NCBI RefSeq assembly: GCF_040712315.1
Contig: NC_134017.1
Location: forward strand, 16,956,001 to 17,020,000
Reading direction: 5' to 3'
DNA from: Castanea sativa
Taxonomy: Eukaryota > Streptophyta > Magnoliopsida > Fagales > Fagaceae
DNA length: 64,000 nucleotides
The notes beneath the pieces are model-generated. The model saw only the letters and a program-made list of their open reading frames with translations, ran no database searches and had not been told where the DNA came from. Positions 12,604-23,760 of this stretch are shown here, piece after piece. Positions within the stretch are counted from its first letter, which is position 1; every line of letters begins with the position of its first letter. The translations under genes were made by a program, and so were the position numbers.

Positions 12604-13620
12604 ATTTTTTTAGTATATTGTGAACAGCAACTACTTATATTTACAAATTATAATGCATAGGTTGTAAACTTAAATATTTATATTTTATTCGCTTTCTCCC
12701 TCTCTCTTCTCTGACTTATCTCTCACTCTTAGGCTCCCCTCTTCTCTCTTCCTCTCACTCTCTAACTCTCTCTTCTCTTTCTCGCTTACGATTTTGGGTG
12801 GCAATCTAGGTGGTTGTATATCAACATCAAGCTTGCGTGCTGGTTATTGGTTGTGGTTCGGTGTTTTCAATGGTAGTTGTTAATTTTTGTTTTTTAGTTT
12901 CAGTGGTGGTGGTGGTGGGTGGTGGTTTTTTGTTTTTTTTTTTTTTATTCGAGGGTTGGTGGTGGTTTTTTTTCTCGGTTCGATGGTGTTTCAATGGTGG
13001 TGCTGATGGCTGGATTTTGATGGTTGGGCTGAGTTTTGGTGGTAGGCATGCTATCCACAGGTCAAGTAGATCGAGTTTGGGGTCAACCTATCACTTGACC
13101 TGCTCAAGTTAGGTGAATATATCTTTCACTTGCTGTCGACCGAATGGTCGATCAAAACCATTTGTCTTAGTTGTTTGATTTAGTGAGTCTGCTATGTCGG
13201 GTTATCGGTTTAAAGGAAATACACTAAAAGAGAGAGCAACAAAGAAAAAGCATAAAATAGAGAAAGAGAGAGAAATCAAACATAACAAAACCAGAAACCA
13301 AAGATCTATGAGCTTGGAATGGAGATAGAGAGAGAAATGAGAGTCTAAAATCATAATTGAAAGAGAAGAGACCTAACATATGGTAACAAACATATGAAGA
13401 GACGAGTTGGCGCCTCAGCAATGGTGATAGTAAGGAAGAGTCAAGGCTACAACTTGAAGTTTAAAGATAGATTCTAAGATTGGGACAAGGAATATTGGTG
13501 AGCCATTAATGTTATTGTTTTCTTTTTGGTTAAATGGTGAAACAGCATTGAGCCCAAAAACCATAGTAGGACAATGCCATCCATGCTCACATGAATAGCT
13601 ACAGATATTCGTTCAAATAA
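12604..13620. other. Low-complexity intergenic DNA
   Basis: CT-rich stretch (about 12695-12785), then GGT-rich sequence (about 12900-12965) and GA-rich sequence (about 13225-13345). It resembles the leader-like filler of non-autonomous DNA transposons, but I could not pair any termini. Reading frames here are low-complexity artefacts. Confidence 0.35.
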
Positions 13621-14013
13621 TCTATACTATCTATAACTTGATTCCCCCAAGGACTGGATTTTTGAGTGGTTCAAAAATACCACTAGACACTACATTAGAC
13701 TGGGACAAAACTTGAGAACAATCTGATAAAAATTTATCTCTAACTCCACTTAAAATTCCTACAAAATAGGATACTATCCTACTAATCCATGTTTTCAAAA
13801 CAAACTTATCAAACAAAAAAACTTCTCAGTCCACTTTATATATTTCCTTCAAGACCACGCTTTTTTTCAAAAAACTTTATCAAGATTCACTAGTTTCTTT
13901 TATTTAATATTTGGATTGTGTCATAATTTAAAAATTGAGATGAATGAAAAATTATGACACTAGACCAAAAAAAAAGCCTCACCGCACGCATAAAGCGCGT
14001 GTGATGAGACTAG
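13621..14013 (+). mobile_element. Short non-autonomous Helitron
   Basis: The 5' end is TCTATACTAT, preceded by A; the 3' end is CTAG, followed by T. This is the A|TC...CTRR|T arrangement of Helitrons, which insert between A and T without a duplication. About 10 bases before the CTAG lies a hairpin (CACGC...GCGTG, 13984-14001), as expected for the Helitron terminator. The 393-bp length allows no RepHel protein. A related 3' end occurs at 30310-30347. Confidence 0.65.
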
Positions 14014-14160
14014 TATTTTTTTTTTATAACTAATTTGTGGTGTATGATATGACAAAGCCTATTCCATGAAAAGGAGAAACCTACCCAGCTCACGTGAAAG
14101 AGAAATCAAATCAACCCGTGCAGATGGAGTAGAACTATATCTAAAACGGATTGAGATCAA

Positions 14161-14355
14161 AGCTATTGCACCATGCAATTTCTTTTTAATGGATGTGATT
14201 AAAAGTTAGGAATGTTAGTTTTACTATCAGTCATTGGATCAAAGTGGTTTAAATTTTTTTTTTTTTTTTTGAAGTTAAAAGTTAAAAGAGGTAAAAGATG
14301 AAAAAAGTTGAAATTTTTTGTGAGGGATTTAGGGATATTGCACAGTGCAATAGCC
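14161..14355. mobile_element. Small TIR element (MITE)
   Basis: AGCTATTGCACCATGCAAT at the left matches, inverted, the right end (GGCTATTGCACTGTGCAAT). Between them is about 160 bp of non-coding AT-rich DNA. Superfamily unclear; no firm target-site duplication. Confidence 0.5.
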
Positions 14356-15810
14356 CTAACTATTAACTATTGCATCAGATCCAAATCCATCTAAAACTTG
14401 AAGGAAAAAGTAGAGCTATGTAGTATTTTCGGTCGGGTCGGTTGCTACAGGTTTCAAACATTTGAACCCATCACTCGAACCAAAATTTCAGCTTTTGAAG
14501 TAGTGAGCCGACCGTTGGGCTTTGGGTCGGGCGGGTCCAATTGGTTTGATTGGGTCATCCAACTAGTTGGACAGCCCTAGTGGTAGGTGGTTGCTGGTGG
14601 TGATCGGATTGTTGAATTTGGTGGTGGTTGTTAGTTGTGTGGGTTTGACGGAAAGAGAGAGAAAGAGAGGGAAGAGAGAGATGGAAGAAAAGAGAGAGAA
14701 ATGAGTTGTTTATATTATTTGATGAGGTAGTATATCTTACTTTAATGAGTTGTATGTTAAAATAAAAACTGGGATATTGTATGATTTGTAAAATTGATTA
14801 TTAAAATAGATAAAGTTACTTTTTTGTTGTAAAATAAATATTTTTTAAGGTACACGGATGTAAATGCTACAAGGTCATTTGGTGGTTACCAGTTAGCAAC
14901 TTCAAAGTACAATATCTAGCTGAAAGGTTAAGTTCATTCCATACGTCATTCTCCTCTCCGAATGAGAGGAAAAAATTCAAAACACTTTAGGATCAAAATT
15001 TTTATTTTTTATTTTTTAAGTATTAATTTTAGATCATTGATAAATGATGGTTAGCAATTCTAGTGTATAATTTGTCTCTGAAAGGTTAAAGTTACGTTTT
15101 GTAATTCAACAACCTATATGAATGAAAAAAAATGCCCCTATACTATAAAGTCATTGGTGATTAATAACTGTATAGTAGTTCACTAATGTCCCTCCAAGTT
15201 AAATTGTTCCTTTTGAAGGAGATAGACTCAAATCAACTTACATGATTACTCTATAAGCATTATTATAATCAAAATTGTATCTAATACCTTTCAATGTTGT
15301 TAATTTCGTTCTGTTCTACCTGAAAATGGCTTGAATTTTTCATTCCGGTTAGTTAACCAATACGAATCATTCCTCTATTTCATCTCATGCTAAATTCTAG
15401 CTCATTCCGATCAATCCCACCAGTTTCAATTAATTCCACTAAATTCTGTTTGGTATGATGATTTTCAACTTGTATGTAAACAATTTTTTTTTCCATAACC
15501 CTTTTTTTTATTATACTCACATATGACATTTTATTATTACTTTTAAACTAAAAATGTGTTTTTTTATATATAAAAAAAAAAAAAACAAAAACAAGACTTT
15601 ACACACATATGACATGTTTTTTTTCCTCCATTAAGAATGTGTGTGTGTGTGTGTGTTTCTTTTTTTTTTTTCATTTACTCATATATGACATGTTATATTA
15701 TGTAATGATGATATTTATAATGCATATTGTTTTATTTTGAGTTAATAATTTGATATGGTATAATATTATGCGATGAAGACTTAAACTTAAGTACATTTAT
15801 TTTGTAGTTT
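14356..15810. other. Intergenic, no gene seen
   Basis: Contains a GGT-rich then GA-rich block (about 14580-14700), a (GT)n run near 15640-15655 and several T runs. No coding or RNA gene is supported. Confidence 0.4.
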
Positions 15811-15823
15811 ATACATACATACA

Positions 15824-15907
<84 letters not shown>
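15811..15907. repeat. Compound microsatellite (ATAC)n(AT)n
   Basis: About ten ATAC units (15811-15850) run directly into about 28 AT units (15851-15907). A second TA run lies at about 15993-16028. Confidence 0.95.
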
Positions 15908-15910
<3 letters not shown>

Positions 15911-15989
15911 AAATTTGGGCTTAGACGCCGTGATTGCGCCAAGTGGTTTCACTAAATTGCAAAAAAAAATTTAGATTTTTGAAAAATAA

Positions 15990-16028
<39 letters not shown>

Positions 16029-16031
<3 letters not shown>

Positions 16032-16979
16032 GTTGAGCCAAGTGGCTGCAATTTCCAAATCATAGTAAGTTTTTAGATAAAAACAAAAAGTTTTTGATCT
16101 TATCAACTTTTTTGGATAAAGTAACAATAAGTGTTCGTATGAGCTTCTCCTTCTTTTTCTTTTTTCTTTTTTTTTTTAATTTTTATAAATTAACAATTTT
16201 ACTCTTAGCTTACGTTAGTGTTTTTATTTTTCGGGATATTGATTAAATATAAAAAAGGTGATGTAAAAATAATGGATATTTAAGGTGATGTAAAATCTAC
16301 ATGACTTTCCCTGCCTCCCCCTTACTATCAAAGTTAATTCAATTTTCATGTGAGTGACTTTACTTTAACTCTAATTCCATTTTTTTTTTAATGTTTAGAA
16401 ATTTATATTTGTAATTATTGAACTCAAAATTTCTTTCTGTGTATATATTTATGTGTGTGTTGCAGTGAATTTTGCTTTCAATTTTTTATTTATTTATAAA
16501 TTTGGGTATTTTTTAATTTGTAAAGTCGGGATGATTTCTTGGGGTTAAGGTAAAAATATTAGGTCGATTTTAATCATAATTTGTGCAATTGTAGGGTGTT
16601 AGATGTTGATATTAATTTTATGCTTATTTACATTAATTAACATAAACATCTTAGCATGTTTAGTGTTGATATTAATTTGAAACTTTGAGATGCAAGCGCT
16701 TCATTATAATTAAATATAAATGTTATTATGCCGGTATGTTATAATTATTATTTGTTGTTCCTCACCCTACTTCACCTTAATTGTTATTTGAACAAGTAAA
16801 AGTTATATCTTAGTCCGATCAGATTTATCATTTCTCTCCAATCATTAATTAGTGTTCCTCAAATAAATTATTCATGTTATAATTTTATGACCAAAACCGT
16901 GCACGTTTACTACTAAAATTTTTTAGAAATTTAAAACTTGCCATAATCTATAAAATATTTTTACTAATTTATTTGTTAT
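16029..16979. other. Intergenic, no gene seen
   Basis: AT-rich sequence without recognisable genes, repeats of note or transposon ends. Confidence 0.4.
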
Positions 16980-16988
16980 TAAATTTAA

Positions 16989-17963
16989 AAGATGGGTTCA
17001 AGTTACACCTGGTGTAACTTCACAAAAGGCGTAACTTTTGTGAACCATTGATTACTTTAGATCTAAGGGTCAAGAAACACTATCATTATTACTCCTTAGA
17101 AATTAGTGATTTAGGCATTAACTTTTCTTATTAAAGGAAAAAAAATAACTCTTTTTTTTTTCGTCCATATCATCATCTTCTTCCTCTTGTCTTTCTTTTT
17201 GCACTATACTTTCAAGCCTCCGTCATTCATAAAATCCTCATAGTTGGGTCGGAAAGCAGCGACAGAGCTTCTCTTTTGTTTATTCGTCTAGTGTTATTAG
17301 GTAATTTCATAGTTGATGTTGAGGAGACCACATGTGTCCTAAAATAATTGCAGTGAAAAGATATTTCTTAAATTTGGATTTCCATTACCACCATTAATAA
17401 TAGTCTTGTATCTATAAAGGCGTTTGTAAGTGGATGACACGTTTTCTATTAAAGAAATTTCTTTGTGGAGGAACCATGAGAAGAACTTTTAGATTAACTT
17501 TAAGAGAGAATCTTGGCTAAAGTATTTTGTTTATATATAAAGACGTTATATTTAGAATTCTTTTAACAGCGAGCCTAGCAAGAAGAAAAGGACTTGAGAG
17601 TTATTTTCAAAATTTTTTCCAACAACGAGTCTAAGAAGAAGAAAATACTTGAGATATTATTTTTAGAATTATTCCAACCACCATTCACGATGGAGGCCTG
17701 AAAGTATAGTACAAAAAGAAAGACAAGAGGAAGAAGATGATGACATGGACGGAAAAAAAAAAAAGAAAAAAAAGGGGTTAATGCTGTGGGGTTTTTTTTT
17801 TTTTCCTTTAATAAGAAGAGTTAATGCATAAATCACTAATTTCTAGGGAGTAATAATGATACTACTATGAGTTTTTTTTTACCCTTAGATCTAATAGTAA
17901 TCAATAGTTCACAAAAGATGTAACTCTTGTGAAGTTACACCAAGTGTAACTTGATCCCATCTC
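16989..17963. mobile_element. MULE-type TIR element with 9-bp TSD
   Basis: It is flanked by the direct repeat TAAATTTAA (16980-16988 and 17964-17972), the 9-bp duplication typical of Mutator-like elements. The termini are long inverted repeats of about 250 bp, starting near GATGGGTTCAAGTTACACC on the left and GATGGGATCAAGTTACAC inward from the right. Each end holds a near-perfect small palindrome (left copy GTTACACCTGGTGTAAC, about 17004-17020). The interior is non-coding. A sibling copy starts only about 100 bp downstream. Confidence 0.8.
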
Positions 17964-17982
17964 TAAATTTAATTATATTATA

Positions 17983-17994
<12 letters not shown>

Positions 17995-18069
<75 letters not shown>
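17995..18069. repeat. (TA)n followed by (GA)n microsatellite
   Basis: A TA tract (about 17995-18022) changes abruptly into a GA tract (about 18023-18069). The GA tract runs into the GAGAT start of the next MULE-type TIR, so it probably grew from the transposon end. Confidence 0.9.
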
Positions 18070-18072
<3 letters not shown>

Positions 18073-18527
18073 GTTCAAGTTAAATCTGGTGTAACTTCAC
18101 AAGAGTTACACATTTTGTGAACCATTGATTACTATTAAATCTAAGGGTCAAAAAACACTCATTGTAGTGTCATTATTACTCCCTAGAAATTAGTAATTTA
18201 GACATTAACTCTTCTTATTAAAGGGGGGAAAAAAAAGCACAGCATTAACTCTTTTTTTCTTTTTTTCTTCCATATCATCATCTTCTTTCTTTTGTCTTTC
18301 TTTTTTGCAATATACTTTCAGGCCTCTACCATTCATAAAATTCTCAATATTAAATTGTAAATACAAGCTATCTTTATTTTGTTTTAATAAACATGATTAC
18401 CGTTTTGCGAATTCATTTATTACGGAGGGAGTATCGTTTTGCCATTACTTAACATTTTAACCACAGTATATGGTCTGAAAAAATGAGAATTTTTTTTTTC
18501 ATCCATTTAAGTTTTGGCAATACCTTG

Positions 18528-19087
18528 TGATGATGTCGAAAATATCACCAATAAGTTGCGAGCACTCTCCAACTCGAATCAAACCTGCAAACAGAAAACA
18601 AAGAGACCTAAAAGAGAGCACCGGTGTGGTGCCGGCCAAAAACCCTCCGAATGTCAAGTTAGAATTTCTTTTCAACCCTAAAGTGCTAGAGTTGAGTCAA
18701 ATGTGCGTACCTTGCTTTGGAGTATATATAGTAGCGTAGGGCCGAGATTCTCGCCTTGGTCAAGTAATCCTTTCCTTCTAGGAGAGTGACTCATGAAATT
18801 CTGTATCTCTTAGAGTTCTTTTCCTTATATGAATTTTCAATCAAGGCTTAACGTGTAGCGCAAGAGTTCTTCATATACACGTTGGCGTGAATTACAATCA
18901 AGGCCACGTCAGCCGTAATCATATAGTATGACTTGAGGTAGCCCGGAGAAGGACGGGGGAAATTATGTGCATCCATTCTACCTGTCCGTCCACAACGCAT
19001 CCGTCCTCCTTGGTCATATCACCCGTCACCCTATCACAACGATTTTTACATGTGGTGGTACCGTCATGTTTGTTTTATCCCCCATCA
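18528..19087 (-). repeat. TE1 3' LTR (560 bp)
   Basis: It matches 27938-28508 over its full length, except for an 11-bp gap near 18718 and about twelve substitutions. It carries the same TATATATA promoter motif (18723-18730) as the other LTR. Ends TG/CA. Confidence 0.95.
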
Positions 19088-19103
19088 GTTGCCCCCTCAT
19101 TCC
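19088..19103 (-). other. TE1 polypurine tract
   Basis: On the minus strand the bases just before the 3' LTR read GGAATGAGGGGGCAAC. This purine-rich stretch is in the right place to prime plus-strand DNA synthesis. Confidence 0.7.
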
Positions 19104-19263
19104 ATGATACCGTCATCTCGCCCAAGCGGTCTCATGGAATGACGGTTACAATTTATGACGGACAGGCTGGAATGCTGTCATAAATGCTCAGGGACACGTG
19201 GGGGAATTTTAATGGTTGTTTGCTGGAATCGAGGCGTCCCTTCATTTACCGCGCTGTTCCCCC

Positions 19264-19273
19264 TATATATATA
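19264..19273 (+). promoter_or_regulatory. TATA box of TE1 opposite-strand gene
   Basis: TATATATATA sits 290 bp before the start codon at 19555 and about 175 bp inside the 3' LTR border. It points away from the LTR and against gag-pol, so the accessory gene seems to have its own internal promoter. Inference from position only. Confidence 0.45.
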
Positions 19274-19554
19274 CCACCCACCGTATTCACTTTTACACTT
19301 TTTAGAAAATTTTCTGATCAGAGCGCAACCGTCAACCCTTTTCAGAGAGTAACCGTCTCCTTTAGAAGCCGAAAAACAACGTGGTGATAACTTCTCCGTC
19401 GTGCGCGTCTCGCCGTCTACTTGTAAGTTTTTCTCACCGTCTGCTTGTAAGCTGTTCTTATACAACGTTTCATTCCTTATTTCCCTTGTTGGTCCCGTCG
19501 TCGGTATAAATCTAGAGCCTTAGGCTTCCTTTACCCGTCATATGTAGGTGTCAG

Positions 19555-21700
19555 ATGTCTAGTGAGGCGTCAAGTAGTCAATCTTATGCCCGTGAGGGAG
19601 CGGGTTATGAAGAGGTGTTCCTGTCAGGTCAAGCAGACCAAGACACCTCCAGCGGGGAGAGGGAACTGTCGGCTAGCTCTCCTTCCCATGGGGAAGATGA
19701 AGGGCAAGATATGGACGGGTTAGAGTATGACTCGACTGACAACCTGGACGGTGTCGACCCCCCTGTCCAATCCGTCATTGGTCCTGACGGTGAATGACTT
19801 TGTGTCAACCATCAAGCCAGCGCACTTCAACACGCTGAGGCAAAAATACCAAATACCCGACACCATATCCATCCGTCTACCATTCAAATCAGAAAAATGC
19901 TATTACTACGGTCTTGAAGATGTCAGTGTCTACGAGCAAATACTAAAAGCGGGTCTTCGATTTCCCCTAAGTGCATTGCACCGTCGTCTCCTCCAGTACC
20001 TGGGTCTGGCCGTCACCCAGATATCTCCGAACGCATGAAGGGTTTTCCTGAGCGTCGAGGTACTATACGGCATTATGTCTGACGGAGCTAGACGGTTGAC
20101 AGTGGAAGAATTCTTTCATTGTTACCGTCCGTCCGAAATTACAAAGTCAAGGGGGATGTACAGCTTTGTGCCGAGGAGTCCAGTACTTAGGCTAGTATCC
20201 GAGACCCCAGACTCCAACCGTAACTGGAAGGGTCGTTACTTCTTCCTTCAAGGAGATAACTGGATGTGTCGTCCAGGCGACGACAATCACATGCCGGTTG
20301 ATCAAACGTGGGGTATAATGCCCCCGTCTGGTACGAGTCCGTCTACTCATTAATCGTCATTCATTTTCATGGATTCTCTCTTAACTTTTTTTTTTTTTTT
20401 TTTTTTTTTTACAGCGAGGGACCGTCCACCTATCTCAACCGAACAGTTCGGTTTTCTGGAGAAAATTTTCCAAAAGACAAAGTTGTCTGAACAGACCTAG
20501 TCGAAGCTCCCACATTGGATACGTTACATTGGTATTGTGACGGTCTTGAACCTACATCCGTCGCCAGACGATACTACGCAGGTGTACGCAAACGTAAGTT
20601 CTGGAATCCTTCCGTCAATAATCTGTCTTTATGTTATTCCTTTGTTGACCGTCTTCTTTTGTAGAAATGGATGACGCCAGGAGACGGGCTATCATCAAAC
20701 AGCAAGCAGCAAAAAAGAAGCAGGGGGCGATGCTTCAAAGGTGGATCCGTCACAGACGGCTCCTAAAAGGCCATCTTCTGAGAGGTGGGACCGTCACTCC
20801 AAGAAGCAAAAACTTGTGACGGGTCTACCTGCCGGTCAGGGGTCCGGCATGGCAAAACCAGCTTCCAAGCTAGGAATTGCAAGGGTAAGGGTTTGATGAC
20901 CAACCCGGACCCCGTGAAGGAGAAGCCCCCCGTCCTGCTTCGTGAAGACCCCCAATACGCTCTCCGTCGTATTGGCTCCATCATAACCGATGAAGATTAT
21001 GAAGACCTGGGGAACCATGCCACCGAGACCATGGGGGAGACATGTCTGTACAGCTTAGCCCAGGTTAGTTACCGTCATAGGCCCATTCCGTCATTTTAAC
21101 TTCGTTTCGTTCTTATCCGTCTTGAATTTATTTCTATCCAAATCGTTGCAGGGTGTATTAATGGCCAAGGGCCTGTCAGACCATTACCTGGCCTAAGAAA
21201 GAGCCCTTGAATGGGTACGTACTAAGGCAAAGGCGACGGCGGAAGAACTGGACGAGTTGAAGCTATGGAGGGTCCGTCATGAGAAGAAGCTGGCGCTCTC
21301 CGAGCAGGCTCGCGAGAACTTAGAGAAGGAGGTGGAGCTGCTTAGGAAGACGGTGAAAGCCCATGACGACAATATTCTTCAAGCAAAAATTGATGCCGTC
21401 AAAGAGTACCGAGATTCCGACGCCCTTCTGACGGAGCTTGGTTCCTCCTTTAGCGACGGGTTCGATGACTGCATCCGTCAGGTGAAGGCGTCATTCCTTG
21501 ACTTGGACTTAGCTTACATAACCATAGATGCTGAGGCCCGAACCCCTGCTCACCCCATCGACTCTGAAGGGATGGAGGAACTCTTTGGCGAGATTCCAGG
21601 TGATGACGGGGTCGCTAAAGCTACAGAAGAAACGACCGTCACTGACTCTTTTCAGCCGTTGCCTGAAGGCCCTGATGAGCCCGTCACAATTAAAGATTAA
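19555..21700 (+). pseudogene. TE1 opposite-strand accessory gene, Transposase_28-like
   Basis: It is encoded against gag-pol, next to the 3' LTR. Likely exons are 19555-20330, 20415-20593, 20665-21063 and 21152-21700, with donors GTACGA, GTAAGT and GTTAGT and acceptors ending in ACAG, GTAG and GCAG. The N-terminus (about 80 residues) is Ser/Glu/Asp-rich. Next comes a domain of the 'putative gypsy-type transposon' kind (about 19795-20330) with segments KAGLRFPLSALHRRLLQYLG and GDNWMC. The C-terminal exon is a Glu/Lys-rich coiled coil ending in an acidic tail. Breaks: a frame change near 19790, TGA at 20036 where the family has Trp, and TAA at 21194. Function is unknown; antisense ORFs in this position are known from Tat-lineage elements. 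TE2 carries a relative. Exon borders are my inference. Confidence 0.65.
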
Positions 21701-21920
21701 TGTAATTTGTAGCGATAGGGAACAATTTCACTTTCTGTATTTGTTCAACTCTTTGTTATTGAGTTGCACTGTATTATTGATACTTCTTGGATAATCCGTT
21801 TAGATTAATGTAACCCATCGTTTTATGCTTTGCCTGATATCTTCAGTATGTCTTGGACTATCCGTTCACTTTGATTGAATTTTGCTTTTTATTTTGCTTA
21901 TTTATTTAGCTCTTCAGTGG

Positions 21921-22505
21921 ATCTGTCCACTGTATGGACATAAGGTTTTTGTCCTTCTGTATGACCCGTCCACTTTGTAGAATTTGTTGGTATGGTCCGT
22001 CCACTTTGTGGACTTGTATGTTTTTATTCTTTTAATTATCCGTCCACTTTTGTGGACGTAGGTTTGTCATCCTTTGGATGATCCGTCCACTTTATGGACT
22101 TGTAGGTTTTTCATCCTTTGGATGATCCGTCCACTTTGTGGACTTGTAGGTTTTTCATCCTTTGGATGATCCGTCTACTTTGTGGACTTGTAGGTTTCTC
22201 ATCCTTTAGATGATCCGTCCACTTTGTAGACTTGTAGGTTTTCCATCATTTGGATGATCCGTCCACTTTGTGGACTTGTAGGTTTCTCATCCTTTAGATG
22301 ATCCGTCCACTTTGTGGACTTGTAGGTTTTTTATCCTTTGGATGATCCGTCCACTTTGTGGACTTGTAGGTTTTTTATCCTTTGGATGATCCGTCCACTT
22401 TGTGGACTTGTAGGTTTTCCATCCTTTGGATGATCCGTCCACTTTGTGGACTTGTAGGTTTCTCATCCTTTGGATGATCCGTCCACTTTGTGGACTTGTA
22501 GAATT
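21921..22505. repeat. TE1 44-bp tandem array with two hairpins per unit
   Basis: About 13 copies. From 22081 to 22477 the phrase ATCCGTCC recurs at exactly 44-base steps; the first copies (21921-22038) are more diverged. Each unit holds two short inverted repeats with three-base loops: GTCCAC-TTT-GTGGAC and ATCC-TTT-GGAT. The array lies between the integrase 3' end and the opposite-strand gene. Reading frames across it are artefacts of the period. Confidence 0.95.
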
Positions 22506-22659
22506 TTCAATAGCATGCATTTCGTATTTTCTAAATAAAAATTCCTTTCATAAGTTCAACAAACCAAATTGTCAATGGAAACGAAAACTTGAGTTAAAAA
22601 GTAAAAGCTATGACTGTCTAAAAATTAAACTGAAAATAAGGCAGTAGGTATCGTCTTAT

Positions 22660-23760
22660 GACTGCTGCACTACTGGTAGTACTTCTTCAGGTGCTCCGTG
22701 TTCCAGGGATGGCCCAACTTCCTTCCGTCTAATGTCTCTAGGTAGTACGTTCTTTTCCTGTGCCATAAGATGATTCTGTACGGGCCTTCTCAGTTAGGAC
22801 CCAGCTTTCCTAGGGATGTATCCTTCGTAGCGCCAAGCACTTTTCGTAACACTAGATCTCCAACCTTGAAGTCTCAGTGCTGGACCTTGGAGTTGTAGTG
22901 TTTCGCCATCATGTCTTGGTACCGCGCCAGTCTCTGGGCTGCTGCTACCCTGACTTCATCGACATGGTCAAGCTCTAGACTTCAATATTCTTGCTCTCGT
23001 CATAGCTTTCCACGCGGTAGCTCGTCAATCCCACTTCTGCCGGTATGAGGGCCTCAGCACCAAACGCCAATCGAAACGGTGTCTCTCCTATTGGCGTTCT
23101 TACCGTTGTTCTGTACGCCCATAGGACACTTGGTAGCTCGTCCGGCCATATGCCCTTTGCCCCCTCGAGCCGGGTCTTAATAATCTTTAACAAGGACCGG
23201 TTCGTGACTTCAACTTGTCCGTTGGCCTGTGGGTGGGCGAGTGACGAGTAGTGATTCTTGATTCCCAGCTGAGAACAAAAATCTCGGAATGCATCGTTGT
23301 CGAATTGCTTCCCATTGTCTGAAACGAGTACTCTCAGGATCCCATATCGGCAAATAATACTTCTCCACACAAAGTTGCGAATGTTTTTCTCCGTGATAGT
23401 AGCGAGAGCTTTCGCTTCCACCCACTTGGTGAAGTAGTCGATTCCAACCACCAAGAACTTCAGTTGTCTTGCCGCTATTAGAAATGGACCCATGATGTCT
23501 AACCCCCATTACGCGAACGGCCATGGGGCCGTCATGGGTGTGAGTTCCTCCGTTGGCTGTCTAATAAGATTGCCAAACCGTTGACACTTATCGCAGGCTC
23601 TAACGTACATATGGGCATCCTTCTGCATTATCGGCCAGTAGTATCCTGCTCGGAGTAGCTTGTGCACCAGAGACCTTGATCCCGAGTGGTTTCCACAAAT
23701 TCCTTCGTGAACTTCCTCATCACGTAGTCTCGCTTCGTCATGGCCAAGGCATCTTAGATA
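22660..23760 (-). pseudogene. TE1 integrase
   Basis: The longest open part (23493-22975, 172 codons) is the rve catalytic core. Its three acidic residues are visible in IDYFTKWVEA, VSDNGKQFD and NGQVEVTNR, so the DDE triad is present. Upstream (about 23760-23560) lies the H2C2 zinc-binding part, with CDKCQRFGN readable. Downstream (to about 22660) lies the C-terminal part, with readable LDGRKLGHPWN-type residues. A TAA interrupts the frame near 23511 just before the core. The integrase would join the reverse-transcribed DNA to the host chromosome; this copy cannot make it intact. No chromodomain was seen, as expected for Tat. Confidence 0.85.

Noticed and set aside
12810..13112. Plus-strand frame rich in Val, Gly and Phe
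   Set aside because: GGT/TTT low-complexity DNA inside transposon-like filler; no conserved residues.
22287..22520. Repeated open frame across the TE1 array
   Set aside because: It repeats with the 44-bp DNA period and shifts phase; it is a by-product of the repeat, not a protein.
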